Assembly: GCA_900315565.1 (NCBI GenBank) | Contig: OMZS01000005.1 | Span: 1 to 64,000, forward strand | DNA from: an uncultured Prevotellaceae bacterium | GTDB taxonomy: Bacteria; Bacteroidota; Bacteroidia; Bacteroidales; Bacteroidaceae | DNA: 64,000 nucleotides | Direction of reading: 5' to 3' | Shown: one piece after another, positions 42,039-50,359 of the stretch | How positions within the stretch are numbered: the first letter of the stretch is position 1 | Layout: every line of letters begins with the position of its first letter | Translations under genes and position numbers: made by a program | The notes under the pieces: generated by a model | Databases searched by the model: none | Told to the model about the DNA's origin: nothing | What the model saw: only the letters and a program-made list of their open reading frames with translations

Positions 42039-42784
42039 TGGAATCAAGTTTCAATCCGTTTTCACTTCAAAACAAGACTATTCTTGTTACCGGTGCCTCG
42101 TCCGGAATCGGACAAGGCATCGCTTTATTATGCTCAAAAATGGGTGCCATAGTCGTAATTAATGGGCGTAATGAAGTCAGACTACAGAATACTATTGCAC
42201 AAATGGAGGGTAAAGATCATCTAATAGTACAGGGTGACTTAACCAATTTTGCCGATATACCAGACCTGGTCTCAAAAATGCCTAAATTGGACGGTGTCGT
42301 TCATTGCGCGGGTGTCGGTAGTCGGGTTTTATGCAAGATGATGCAGGAAAGTGATATAGACCAAACGATGACAATAAACTTTAAGGCACCTGTTATGCTT
42401 CAAGCAGAACTGTTGAAACAGAAAAAAATTAATAAGAAAAGTTCTATCGTCTTTATTGCATCTATGGCTCAAGATTCTCCTAGCATTGGAAACGCACTCT
42501 ATGCGGCATCCAAGAGTGCCATCATTTCCTATGCTCAATGCCTGCAGTTAGAGTTGGCACCGCGGCTTATCCGCGTTAACTGCATAAGTCCGGCTATGGT
42601 GTGGACTGACCTTATATTTCAGGGTGGTATCACAGAAGAACAACTTCAGGAAGACGAACAAAAGTATCCTTTGAAACGATACGGTCGTCCTGAAGATATT
42701 GCCAATCTTGCCGTCTATCTTCTTAGTGATGCAAGTTCGTGGATGGGAGGAAGCAACGTGAAAATAACTGGAGGAGCACATTAA
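42038..42784 (+). CDS. SDR-family 3-oxoacyl-ACP reductase-like protein
   Basis: A 248-residue classical short-chain dehydrogenase: LVTGASSGIGQGIALLCSKM (TGxxxGIG), NGRNEVRLQNT (arginine after the second strand, favouring NADPH), HCAGVGSR, SSIVFIASMAQDSPSIGNAL with the catalytic serine, YAASKSAIISYAQC (YxxxK near residue 155), and VNCISPAMVWTDL. FabG-like length. Between an ACP and a KAS III, the likely reaction is reduction of a 3-ketoacyl-ACP to 3-hydroxyacyl-ACP. A sugar-nucleotide substrate is less likely for this branch. Confidence 0.88.
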   Translation: MESSFNPFSLQNKTILVTGASSGIGQGIALLCSKMGAIVVINGRNEVRLQNTIAQMEGKDHLIVQGDLTNFADIPDLVSKMPKLDGVVHCAGVGSRVLCKMMQESDIDQTMTINFKAPVMLQAELLKQKKINKKSSIVFIASMAQDSPSIGNALYAASKSAIISYAQCLQLELAPRLIRVNCISPAMVWTDLIFQGGITEEQLQEDEQKYPLKRYGRPEDIANLAVYLLSDASSWMGGSNVKITGGAH

Positions 42785-42797
42785 ACATTATAATATC

Positions 42798-43796
42798 ATG
42801 GCATACATCAAGGCTATATCATATTATCTACCAGAACATGTATTAACAAATGAGGAACTTGTAAGAGATTTCCCCGAATGGAGTGTTGACAAAGTGGCTG
42901 CAAAAGTTGGTGTCAACTCCCGTCATTTGGCTGCACCAGGCGAAACAGCAGGAGACATGGCAGAAAAGGCAGCCCGTAAACTTTTTAAGGAATACAACAT
43001 TTCACCGTCCACAATTGATTTTGTGATGCTTTGCACGCAAAGTCCTGATTATTTCTTGCCTTCAACAGCGTGTATCTTACAAGATAAACTAGGAATCCCC
43101 ACCTCCGCGGGTGCTTTTGATTATAATTTAGGCTGTTCTGGCTGTATTTATGGAATGGCTATTGCCAAAGGACTCATTGCTGCTGGTATCGCAAAAAATG
43201 TCCTGCTGCTTACTGCTGAGCATTACAACAAATATCTGCACCCATCTGACAAGAGTAACAGAAGTATTTTCGGTGACGGTGCTGCCGCATGTCTGATCTC
43301 TACTGAAGGATTTGCCCAAATAGGCGAGTTCTCGCTTGGGACAGACGGTAGTGGCTACAATAAACTTATTGTAGCAACTGGTGCCTCTAGATGCCCTCAA
43401 CCTACTGGTAATTTCGTAGAGGATGATGAAGGCCATACCCGATACGACGACTATCTCTATATGGATGGAGGCGGTATCTTTAACTTTACACTCGATGCCG
43501 TTCCAGCTATGATGAAAGAGATCTTGGAAAAGAACGAAATCCAAAAAGATGACGTGGACTACTATGTATTCCATCAGGCCAATAAGTTTATGCTCAACAC
43601 AATCCGCAAGGTATGCGTGTTGCCAAAGGACAAATTCTATGTGAATTTAGAAGAAACAGGTAATACCGTAAGTTCCACAGTTCTTATCGGATTAAAAGAC
43701 TGCATTGATAAAGGTACGATATGTTCTGGTATGAAAGTAATGATCAGCGGTTTCGGTGTAGGACTAAGTTGGGGTGGTACAGTGTTATATTTTTAA
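42798..43796 (+). CDS. 3-oxoacyl-ACP synthase III-like enzyme
   Basis: A 332-residue FabH-like condensing enzyme with all three catalytic residues visible: Cys112 in YNLGCSGCIYGMAIAKGLI, His near 258 in VFHQANKFMLNTIRK and Asn near 288 in EETGNTVSSTVLIGL. KAS III enzymes condense an acyl-CoA starter with malonyl-ACP, so acetyl-CoA would give acetoacetyl-ACP. With the upstream reductase this yields 3-hydroxybutyryl-ACP; no dehydratase or enoyl reductase is present, so the chain would stay hydroxylated. A branched starter is equally possible. The housekeeping FabH is not expected in this position. Confidence 0.92.
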   Translation: MAYIKAISYYLPEHVLTNEELVRDFPEWSVDKVAAKVGVNSRHLAAPGETAGDMAEKAARKLFKEYNISPSTIDFVMLCTQSPDYFLPSTACILQDKLGIPTSAGAFDYNLGCSGCIYGMAIAKGLIAAGIAKNVLLLTAEHYNKYLHPSDKSNRSIFGDGAAACLISTEGFAQIGEFSLGTDGSGYNKLIVATGASRCPQPTGNFVEDDEGHTRYDDYLYMDGGGIFNFTLDAVPAMMKEILEKNEIQKDDVDYYVFHQANKFMLNTIRKVCVLPKDKFYVNLEETGNTVSSTVLIGLKDCIDKGTICSGMKVMISGFGVGLSWGGTVLYF

Positions 43797-43805
43797 TTCC
43801 GAATC

Positions 43806-45230
43806 ATGTTATTTAATTCTTTAGAATTCCTGCTATTCTTCCCAATAGTATGCATTGTCTATTATGCTATTCCTTCATTGAAGTGGAGGAATATGTTTTT
43901 GCTTGTGGCAAGCTACTATTTTTACATGAACTGGGAGCCTGTTTATGCTTTATTGCTGCTTACAAGTACATTAGTAACATATTTTGCAGCATTAGGTATT
44001 GATAAGATAAAAACTTATAAAAAGACTTTCCTTATTAGTTCTTTGATTATCAACCTAGCCATTCTCTTTTTCTTCAAATATTTTAATTGGGCTGCAGAGA
44101 ATGTGACTCAAATTATGAGTTGGATGGGTATTGCTATTCGCATACCTGAATTTAAAGTGTTATTACCTGTTGGCATTTCATTTTACATTTTCCAGGCTCT
44201 AGGTTATTCGATAGATGTATATAGGGGAGATGTAAAGGTAGAAAAGAATTTTTTCCGGTATGCTTTGTTTGTTTCTTTCTTTCCTCAACTTGTAGCAGGC
44301 CCTGTAGAACGATCAACTAACTTGCTACAACAATTTTATGAAAAGAAAAAATTCATTGCTGAAAATGCTATTAGTGGCATACAATTAATGCTCTGGGGAT
44401 ATTTCCTAAAATTAGTTGTTGCTGACCGCCTTGCTTTATATGTAAATGCTGTCTATAATAATATTGAACATCATACAGGTAGTACAATTACATTGGCATC
44501 TGTCCTTTTCTGCTTCCAATTATATGGAGACTTTGCCGGTTATTCATATATCGCTATTGGCTGTTCAAAAATTATGGGATTTAAATTGATGGATAATTTC
44601 AGAAGACCTTACTTTTTCTCAACATCAATTCAAGAGTATTGGAAACGAAATCACATCTCGTTAACCTCTTGGTTCATGGATTATATCTATTATCCACTTG
44701 TTGGTAGTAGCACCAAATTATGGTGGTGGTGTTGTGCTATTTTCCTAACGTTCTTTATTTCTGGTTTCTGGCATGGTGCAGCATGGACTTATGTTATTTG
44801 TTTCTCTATACATGGTTTCTACCTTGTTGTTTGTAGTTTGAAAGAAAAAAAACAACGGAAATTTGAAAAGAAATACAATTTAAAGAAAAGAGAATGGTGG
44901 ATATGGTTAAATAGATCTGCAACTTTTGTGTTAGTTGCTTTTTCTTTAATTTTCTTTAGGGCCAATTCTACTGGTGATGCTTTTTATGGTATTTCTCAAA
45001 TTTTTTCTAATCAAGGGGATGTGAATTTGCTGGACAAGTTTCATCTTTTTTATGGAATTGTTGCTGTGTTTATATTATTTATTGGGGAATATATCGTTGA
45101 GTATCAAAAGGTAAAAGTTACAGAAAAAAATATGCTCAAAGTTTATGCATTATCTAGTTGTGTTATTCTTGCATTGATACTTTCGCTGGGTGTGTTTGAT
45201 GGAGGCCAATTTATTTATTTCCAATTCTGA
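43806..45230 (+). CDS. MBOAT-family O-acyltransferase
   Basis: A 474-residue polytopic membrane protein. Motifs: FNSLEFLLFFPIVCIVYYAI, PVGISFYIFQALGYSIDVYR, VSFFPQLVAGPVERSTNLLQ, YWKRNHISLTSWFMDYIYYP and the catalytic-histidine region SGFWHGAAWTYVICFSIHG. It sits directly after ACP, reductase and KAS III, so its donor is probably the acyl-ACP they make, and its acceptor a sugar of the polymer or lipid-linked repeat. The stop overlaps the SGNH partner start by one base, as in the first pair (18731/20131). Confidence 0.92.
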   Translation: MLFNSLEFLLFFPIVCIVYYAIPSLKWRNMFLLVASYYFYMNWEPVYALLLLTSTLVTYFAALGIDKIKTYKKTFLISSLIINLAILFFFKYFNWAAENVTQIMSWMGIAIRIPEFKVLLPVGISFYIFQALGYSIDVYRGDVKVEKNFFRYALFVSFFPQLVAGPVERSTNLLQQFYEKKKFIAENAISGIQLMLWGYFLKLVVADRLALYVNAVYNNIEHHTGSTITLASVLFCFQLYGDFAGYSYIAIGCSKIMGFKLMDNFRRPYFFSTSIQEYWKRNHISLTSWFMDYIYYPLVGSSTKLWWWCCAIFLTFFISGFWHGAAWTYVICFSIHGFYLVVCSLKEKKQRKFEKKYNLKKREWWIWLNRSATFVLVAFSLIFFRANSTGDAFYGISQIFSNQGDVNLLDKFHLFYGIVAVFILFIGEYIVEYQKVKVTEKNMLKVYALSSCVILALILSLGVFDGGQFIYFQF

Positions 45231-46141
45231 TGAAATCATTGATTAAATATATTACATATGTTCTTGGCGGCTTGTTAATCATTGATTTAATAATCCGTTT
45301 TGTTTTTAGTTTTACTTATTCGCATGTCCCAAAGGACGCAGAACTGATGCAAAGATACAAGTATGAGTTGAATGAGGATTCTGCAGAGATCCTCATCATT
45401 GGGGCCTCAAGGGCTATGTTTTGTTATCAGCCTAGTATTATTTCTGATACGTTGCAAATGTCAGTTTATGATGCTGGACTCGATGGCGTAGGCGTGATAG
45501 GGCAATATTTGTCTGTGCAGAATGCTATTAATAATGGTGATTTAAAAATAGTTGTCTATGATTTAGGCGCTTTGCAATTGACAGACAAATGGAATCAAGA
45601 CAAAATAAGTGCTTATTATCCGTATTATTGGGAAGATAAATATGTGCGAGAGGTCGTAGATGACTGTAAACCTTCTGCAAAATGGTTACTAAAATCTGCA
45701 CTATATCAGTATAATTCGTGCTTTCATGATATAGTACGCACTTTCTTCCAAAAGAAAGTGAATGATCATGGGTATGAACCATTGCCTTATACAGGGAAAG
45801 AATGGGAGCCTCAGTATTGGGATGAAAAAGAAGAAGCCTTTGTTCCTGATCCATGGGCAGAGAAGTATTTAGACAAGATAGTTGAATTGAGCAAAGAGAA
45901 CCAAGTAAAGTTGGTTATCACTATGGCTCCAGGACTTGGTAGTGGATTTAGGAGCTCGTCTTTGTATTTGAGTGATTATTGTAAGAAAAATGGTATTCCT
46001 TTCTGGGATTTTACTGAGTTGAAGGAATTGAATCGTGATTCGAGATACTTCAAGGATTATAATCATCTAAACAGTGAAGGTGTTAAAATCTTTACCCCTA
46101 TTCTCGCGCATAAATTGAAGACCTTTGTTTCAGAGAAATAA
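45230..46141 (+). CDS. SGNH/GDSL-like partner of the second MBOAT
   Basis: A 303-residue protein with an N-terminal membrane anchor (YVLGGLLIIDLIIRFVFSFT) and an SGNH-like extracytoplasmic domain: nucleophile block EILIIGASRAMFCYQPSI near residue 55 and terminal Asp-x-x-His in FKDYNHLNSEGVKIF near 280. VYDAGLDGVGVIGQYL resembles the FNCGSDGLGIFNMY block of the partner at 20131, so the two are paralogues. Expected role: final transfer of the acyl group to the glycan in the periplasm, or editing. Confidence 0.78.
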   Translation: MKSLIKYITYVLGGLLIIDLIIRFVFSFTYSHVPKDAELMQRYKYELNEDSAEILIIGASRAMFCYQPSIISDTLQMSVYDAGLDGVGVIGQYLSVQNAINNGDLKIVVYDLGALQLTDKWNQDKISAYYPYYWEDKYVREVVDDCKPSAKWLLKSALYQYNSCFHDIVRTFFQKKVNDHGYEPLPYTGKEWEPQYWDEKEEAFVPDPWAEKYLDKIVELSKENQVKLVITMAPGLGSGFRSSSLYLSDYCKKNGIPFWDFTELKELNRDSRYFKDYNHLNSEGVKIFTPILAHKLKTFVSEK

Positions 46142-46147
46142 ATACAA

Positions 46148-46993
46148 ATGGATAGTAATTTGAAATTTAGTATTATCATGTCTATCTACAAGAGCGATGT
46201 GCCAGAACTAGTGCATGTTGCTCTTGATAGTTTATTAAAGCAAACATTGTTACCCAATGAGATTGTGATTGTTGGGGATGGGCCTGTTCCTTCCGCTTTG
46301 GAAAAGGAAATTGATCATTTGCAATTAAGAATTGATACAGAGAAACTTCCTGTGGAAGTGACTTATCTGCCTCAAGAGAAAAACGGAGGACTGGGCGAGG
46401 CAATGCGGATAGCGGTGGAAAATGCAAAATATCCGTATTTGGCCCGGATGGATTCGGACGACATCTGTTTGCCTGACCGTTTTGAGAAACAGATGAAGTG
46501 TTTTGAGGAAGATCCACAATTGAGCATAGTAGGAGGGATGATTACGGAGTTTGATGGGGAACCGGAGAATATTATCGCTAAGAGAATTCTGCCATTGGAT
46601 GATGCAGGCATCAAAAAGATGATGCGTGGACGGTGTGCCGTGAATCATGTGACGGTGATCTTTAAAAAGGAAGATCTGCTGAGGAGCGGAAACTATCAGC
46701 CGTTCTGGAAGCAGGAGGATCACTACCTCTGGGCTCGAATGATGGAGCATGGATGCAAATTTAAGAATATTCCAGATGTGGTGGTGAATGTCCGCTCAGG
46801 AAAAGACCAGATTGCTCGCCGCGGTGGCTGGCGTTTTTATAAAAGTGTAGTGAGGGTGTTCTGGTACATGTATAAGCATGGATTGATATCTTTCGGATAT
46901 TTCTTGTATATATGTACCGTTCGTGGCATTGTGCAATTGCTGATGCCAAATTGGCTACGCACATGGATCTATTTGCATCTGTTGCGGAAATAA
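46148..46993 (+). CDS. Family 2 glycosyltransferase
   Basis: A 281-residue GT2 enzyme of the amylovoran/AmsE-like group: FSIIMSIYKSDVPELVHVAL, EIVIVGDGPVPSALEKEI, GGLGEAMRIAVENAKYPYLA, then RMDSDDICLPDRFEKQMKCF with the DxD-type metal site near residue 100, and the late WKQEDHYLWARMMEHGCKF. The C-terminal ~40 residues are hydrophobic and basic, fitting membrane association. It is the last gene of the long plus-strand run; 123 bp follow before the next gene. Confidence 0.92.
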   Translation: MDSNLKFSIIMSIYKSDVPELVHVALDSLLKQTLLPNEIVIVGDGPVPSALEKEIDHLQLRIDTEKLPVEVTYLPQEKNGGLGEAMRIAVENAKYPYLARMDSDDICLPDRFEKQMKCFEEDPQLSIVGGMITEFDGEPENIIAKRILPLDDAGIKKMMRGRCAVNHVTVIFKKEDLLRSGNYQPFWKQEDHYLWARMMEHGCKFKNIPDVVVNVRSGKDQIARRGGWRFYKSVVRVFWYMYKHGLISFGYFLYICTVRGIVQLLMPNWLRTWIYLHLLRK

Positions 46994-47116
46994 TTTGATT
47001 TAACTTTCTCATGTAGGAGTTATTTGGAATTATCGGAAGTTAATAGCCTTATCTCGCTGTGGCGTTAATGGACGAAACTCTTACTCTAATGTGATACTCT
47101 GATGATGTTTGTATAG

Positions 47117-48259
47117 ATGCTGAATTTTTCTGAAAATCTTTTGGTTCTGATGTTGAAGTGTTCGCTGTGGAACAGGGAGGAGGATTTTCATACGTTAGAA
47201 CAGCTGATAGGGAAGAATACGGGACGGATGGACTGGGAAAGGGTGGTGAATTTGGCTATGGAACAGACGGTTCTTGGACATGTCACGGAGGCTATAACGT
47301 GTTTGCCGAAGAATCTAAGACCAGAAAAGAGCATGTATTTCAGTTTGGTTTCACAGGTTTCTGACATTGAAAAGAGGAACAGGCAGATGAGCCGTTTTGC
47401 CTATATCCTGATGGATAATCTGGAGAGAAAAGGGTGTCATGCTTTGTTACTGAAAGGGCAAGGAGTTGGAAGAAACTATCGGAATCCGTTGCATAGACAA
47501 CCAGGCGATATAGACTTGCTCTTAATTAATAATGATGAGTATGAGCATGCTAAGGAACTTATAGGTAGGATAGCCGAAAGCGAAGGAGACGAGAACAAAG
47601 AAAGGCAGCATTGTGATTTTGTGGTTAAAGGATTTGTGGTAGAATTGCATGGTAAGTTCCGGTTCCTAATTTGTCGCCAGTTTTCTGAAAGTTTACCCAA
47701 ATGGACGAGAGAGAGATTGTCGGATCCTCCGATTTCTGTTAACTTGATAAATGGTTTTAAAATTGATGAAAAGGTGAAGCTGCCTCCCGTTCAATTTGAT
47801 GTGGTGTTTGTTTTTGCGCACATGTTGAATCATTTTATGACTGGGGGAGTAGGATTGCGACAGATCTGTGATTGTATGATGTTCCTTCACAATAATTATG
47901 AAGATATTGACAAAGATATTCTTAAGGAGGATCTGGGACAATTAGGACTGACTAAGTTTTGGAAGGTCTATGCAGCGATGGCGGTTGATTTCCTTGGCTA
48001 CCCCAAAAAGAAAATGCCATTTTATGATGCTAGTTTGAAGCGTAAAGGTGAGATAATGCTGGAAAATGTATTCAAAACTGGCAATTTTGGTGCTATACAG
48101 AAAAAGAGCCAGTTGTCGAGTGACACAAACAAATGGTTGAAAAAAATAGTAACATGTTGGGGACAAATACCTGTTTATTGGCGAGCAGGGAAGCTGTTTC
48201 CGAAAGAGTCTCTTTATTGTTTCTATCATTATTCAAGGAGGGTGTTGGCTGCGGGTTAA
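47117..48259 (+). CDS. Nucleotidyltransferase-family (NTP_transf_5-like) protein
   Basis: A 380-residue protein with the family core HALLLKGQGVGRNYRNPLHR, then QPGDIDLLLINNDEYEHAKE (the Gly-Asp-Ile-Asp metal site) near residue 138, and VVELHGKFRF. The C-terminal half is helical with VFVFAHMLNHFMTGGVGLRQ. Members occur at the ends of Bacteroidetes polysaccharide loci; substrate and reaction are unknown to me. It lies in the same direction as the locus but is separated by spacer on both sides. Confidence 0.8.
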   Translation: MLNFSENLLVLMLKCSLWNREEDFHTLEQLIGKNTGRMDWERVVNLAMEQTVLGHVTEAITCLPKNLRPEKSMYFSLVSQVSDIEKRNRQMSRFAYILMDNLERKGCHALLLKGQGVGRNYRNPLHRQPGDIDLLLINNDEYEHAKELIGRIAESEGDENKERQHCDFVVKGFVVELHGKFRFLICRQFSESLPKWTRERLSDPPISVNLINGFKIDEKVKLPPVQFDVVFVFAHMLNHFMTGGVGLRQICDCMMFLHNNYEDIDKDILKEDLGQLGLTKFWKVYAAMAVDFLGYPKKKMPFYDASLKRKGEIMLENVFKTGNFGAIQKKSQLSSDTNKWLKKIVTCWGQIPVYWRAGKLFPKESLYCFYHYSRRVLAAG

Positions 48260-48617
48260 GTTGGCGAAGGAAAGAAAACAGGAGTTTGGGTTGTTAGGAA
48301 ACGAACTTAAGTTTTGCAAGCTTCGCTTGCAGGGAGTTAACAGGAGTTAGTGGCAGTTAACGAGCCTTGGCTCGTGAAGTTAACTGACAATAGTCCATAA
48401 TATGAGAGCTGATGTCCGTTGACTCCAGAGGTCGCAGACCTCTTAACTTCCGATAACTTCTAACATGCGAAAGTTGAAAAACGAATGTGAATAATGAGAA
48501 TAATTTTGGCCACGAATTGGAATTAATAACAGAAGTTCCAGGTTGTTAAGAAACGAATGTGAATAATAAGAATAATTATTTTCACAAATTCTATTATAAC
48601 AGTTTTCTATTTGTGAT
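48260..48617. other. 358-bp spacer with three small hairpins and dispersed repeats
   Basis: No gene. It holds three short GC-rich hairpins (48315-48331, 48360-48375, 48427-48443) separated by GTTAAC-containing text, then two related stretches of the ACGAATGTGAATAAT type (48481-48520 and 48553-48590). An AT-rich stretch precedes the WecA-like gene. Confidence 0.7.
48315..48443. repeat. Cluster of three 7-bp-stem hairpins
   Basis: TGCAAGC-TTC-GCTTGCA, ACGAGCC-TT-GGCTCGT and AGAGGTC-GCA-GACCTCT lie 52-67 bp apart, centre to centre. Each pairs perfectly over 7 bp, but the three stems differ in sequence. AGTTAAC or TTAAC flanks each one. Confidence 0.85.
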
Positions 48618-49787
48618 ATGAGCTTTTACGTGATTGGAATGGGTGTGATTGTGCCGTTGCTGGTGTCTCTGGTGCTAGTGGCATGGATACATCCCTATAT
48701 AGTGAGGATGGCCTTGTTGAAGGATATTGTGGATAATCCAGATGCCAGGAAGTTGCAGAAGAATCCCGTGCCTGTGCTGGGTGGCTTTGCTGTGTATTGG
48801 GGACTGGTGGTCGGTGTGGGATTGACCAGCATGTTCTTCAATAGTTATGCGCTGTTTACTTCGATTGTGGCTATTACGGTAATGATGTATGTCGGCATCT
48901 TGGATGATATACTGGGGTTAAGCCCGACGTTGAGGCTTGTGTTGGAAATGGCTTTCATCGGGTTTGTTATCTGGATGGACCAAGTGAGCATCAATAACCT
49001 GCACGGCTTGTTGGGCATTTATGATATTCCATTATATTGGTCGGTTCCCATTTGTATTTTTGGGGGGGTGGGCATCATCAATTCCATTAATATGATTGAC
49101 GGGGTTGACGGCTTGTCCTCTGGCTTCTGTGTGATGGCTTGTGCCATTTTCGGAACTGCATTTTTCTTGTCGAAAGACGGAACGATGACCGTGCTGGCGG
49201 CCCTTTGTCTTGGTTCCTTGCTGCCATTCTTTTTCCACAATGTGTTCGGCCAGAAGTCGAAGATGTTTATCGGTGATGGAGGTACCTTGATGATGGGTAT
49301 GGTGATGACCATCTTTGTGATGCACATCATTGATAGGGGCTCGCGAGTGACCTACAATTTTCCCAATTTGGGAGCCATTGCCTTTCCTCTTTCGGTGCTT
49401 TCGGTGCCGGTATTTGACACGTTGCGCGTGATGACGGGCAGAATTATGAAAGGCATCTCACCGTTCCATGCCGACAAATCGCATTTGCATCATCTGTTTA
49501 TAGAGATGGGATTCTCGCATATTGGCACTACGTTCTGCGTGCTCTCATTGAATTTCTTCAATGTGTTGTGCTGGCTGGCTACGTATCAGCTGGGTGGCGG
49601 AGCGATGTACCAGTTGGTGGTAGTGGTCTTTGTCGGATTTATGATTACTACCGGCTTCTATTATGTAGTGCGAAGGCTGAACCATGAGCATTGGCCGTAT
49701 AAAGCTTTGAAACAAATGGCCAAGTGGAGCCATGTGGAAACAGGACCGATGTTCTATTGGGTAAGAAGAATGGTGGACAAGTGGTGA
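48618..49787 (+). CDS. WecA/TagO-like undecaprenyl-phosphate sugar-1-phosphate transferase
   Basis: A 389-residue polytopic membrane enzyme of the MraY/WecA family. It has NPDARKLQKNPVPVLGGFAV (start of the first cytoplasmic loop), YVGILDDILGLSPTLRLVLE with the aspartate pair, NSINMIDGVDGLSSGFCVMA near residue 155, FIGDGGTLMMG near 214 and the HADKSHLHHLFIEMGF histidine motif near 281. It transfers an N-acetylhexosamine-1-phosphate (or related sugar) to undecaprenyl phosphate, starting each repeat unit. No separate WbaP/PglC-type initiator is seen, so this is the probable initiating enzyme. Confidence 0.93.
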   Translation: MSFYVIGMGVIVPLLVSLVLVAWIHPYIVRMALLKDIVDNPDARKLQKNPVPVLGGFAVYWGLVVGVGLTSMFFNSYALFTSIVAITVMMYVGILDDILGLSPTLRLVLEMAFIGFVIWMDQVSINNLHGLLGIYDIPLYWSVPICIFGGVGIINSINMIDGVDGLSSGFCVMACAIFGTAFFLSKDGTMTVLAALCLGSLLPFFFHNVFGQKSKMFIGDGGTLMMGMVMTIFVMHIIDRGSRVTYNFPNLGAIAFPLSVLSVPVFDTLRVMTGRIMKGISPFHADKSHLHHLFIEMGFSHIGTTFCVLSLNFFNVLCWLATYQLGGGAMYQLVVVVFVGFMITTGFYYVVRRLNHEHWPYKALKQMAKWSHVETGPMFYWVRRMVDKW

Positions 49788-49789
49788 TT

Positions 49790-49811
49790 ACGGGGATTCG
49801 GAAATCCCCGT
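49790..49811. repeat. 9-bp palindrome ACGGGGATT-CGGA-AATCCCCGT
   Basis: Perfect 9-bp inverted repeat two bases after the WecA-like stop codon, followed by GAACCTGA. Nearly the same unit lies inside the glycosyltransferase gene at 40707-40735. It is probably a REP-type element rather than a terminator, since no T-tract follows. Confidence 0.8.
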
Positions 49812-49899
49812 GAACCTGAGAACAGAGTTAAGTGCTAATAGAGATGGACTGTTGTCTTGAACTTCTTGTGACTTCTTGAACTCCTTGAACTCCTAAAAC

Positions 49900-49941
49900 A
49901 AAAAAAGCGTTGGGGCTAGAATTGCCACCAACGCTTTTTTT
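49900..49941. terminator. Bidirectional rho-independent terminator
   Basis: The 14-bp perfect stem AAAAAAAGCGTTGG / CCAACGCTTTTTTT surrounds a 14-nt loop, with A-run and T-run on the two sides. It lies between the convergent WecA-like (plus) and HAD (minus) genes and includes the last codons of the HAD gene. Confidence 0.92.
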
Positions 49942-50353
49942 GTTTCTGTTCTTCTGAGGCTTCTCCTTTACTGGCTCGCCTCACATCTTCAATGACATGT
50001 CGATAAGACTTTTTCTTGCTGATCATTTCGTAGATGACCCCCCAGTCGGGAAGACCGCCAACGTTGCGGTCGTCGATGAACATATCTACTTTCAACTTGC
50101 GGGTAAAGTGGTTGTTGTATTCTACTTTCTCCTCGGGGTAGTCTTTGTTCACGGCGTAAAACTCCACGCCGCGCTCCCGGCACCAGTCGATGGCATCCTG
50201 CAAAAGCTGGTCTTCACGGCATGACCAGAGAATGAGCTTGTGCTGGTCTTTGATGAGCATTTTTAAAGTATCGGTCGCGAATGGAATTTCGCGACCGATA
50301 TTTGGATACTCATGTTCAACGATTGTTCCGTCGAAATCTACTGCTATTGTCAT
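49916..50353 (-). CDS. Small HAD-superfamily phosphatase-like protein
   Basis: A 145-residue cap-less HAD protein: MTIAVDFDGTIVEHEYPNIG with the nucleophile and acid aspartates (DFDGT), LILWSCREDQLLQDAIDWCR as motif II region, and KVDMFIDDRNVGG as motif IV. The C-terminal ~25 residues are charged (SKGEASEEQKQKKRWWQF). The gene starts 6 bp after the wzc stop and is co-transcribed with it. In Bacteroidetes capsule loci such a protein next to Wzc may dephosphorylate a sugar phosphate; a protein-tyrosine phosphatase role is unlikely, and the substrate is unknown. Confidence 0.82.
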   Translation of the reverse strand: MTIAVDFDGTIVEHEYPNIGREIPFATDTLKMLIKDQHKLILWSCREDQLLQDAIDWCRERGVEFYAVNKDYPEEKVEYNNHFTRKLKVDMFIDDRNVGGLPDWGVIYEMISKKKSYRHVIEDVRRASKGEASEEQKQKKRWWQF

Positions 50354-50359
50354 GAGTGA

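Noticed and set aside
18731..48259. Bacteroides-style UpxY/UpxZ regulators or an invertible capsule promoter
   Set aside because: No NusG-like or UpxZ-like gene and no inverted-repeat-flanked promoter was found ahead of the locus.
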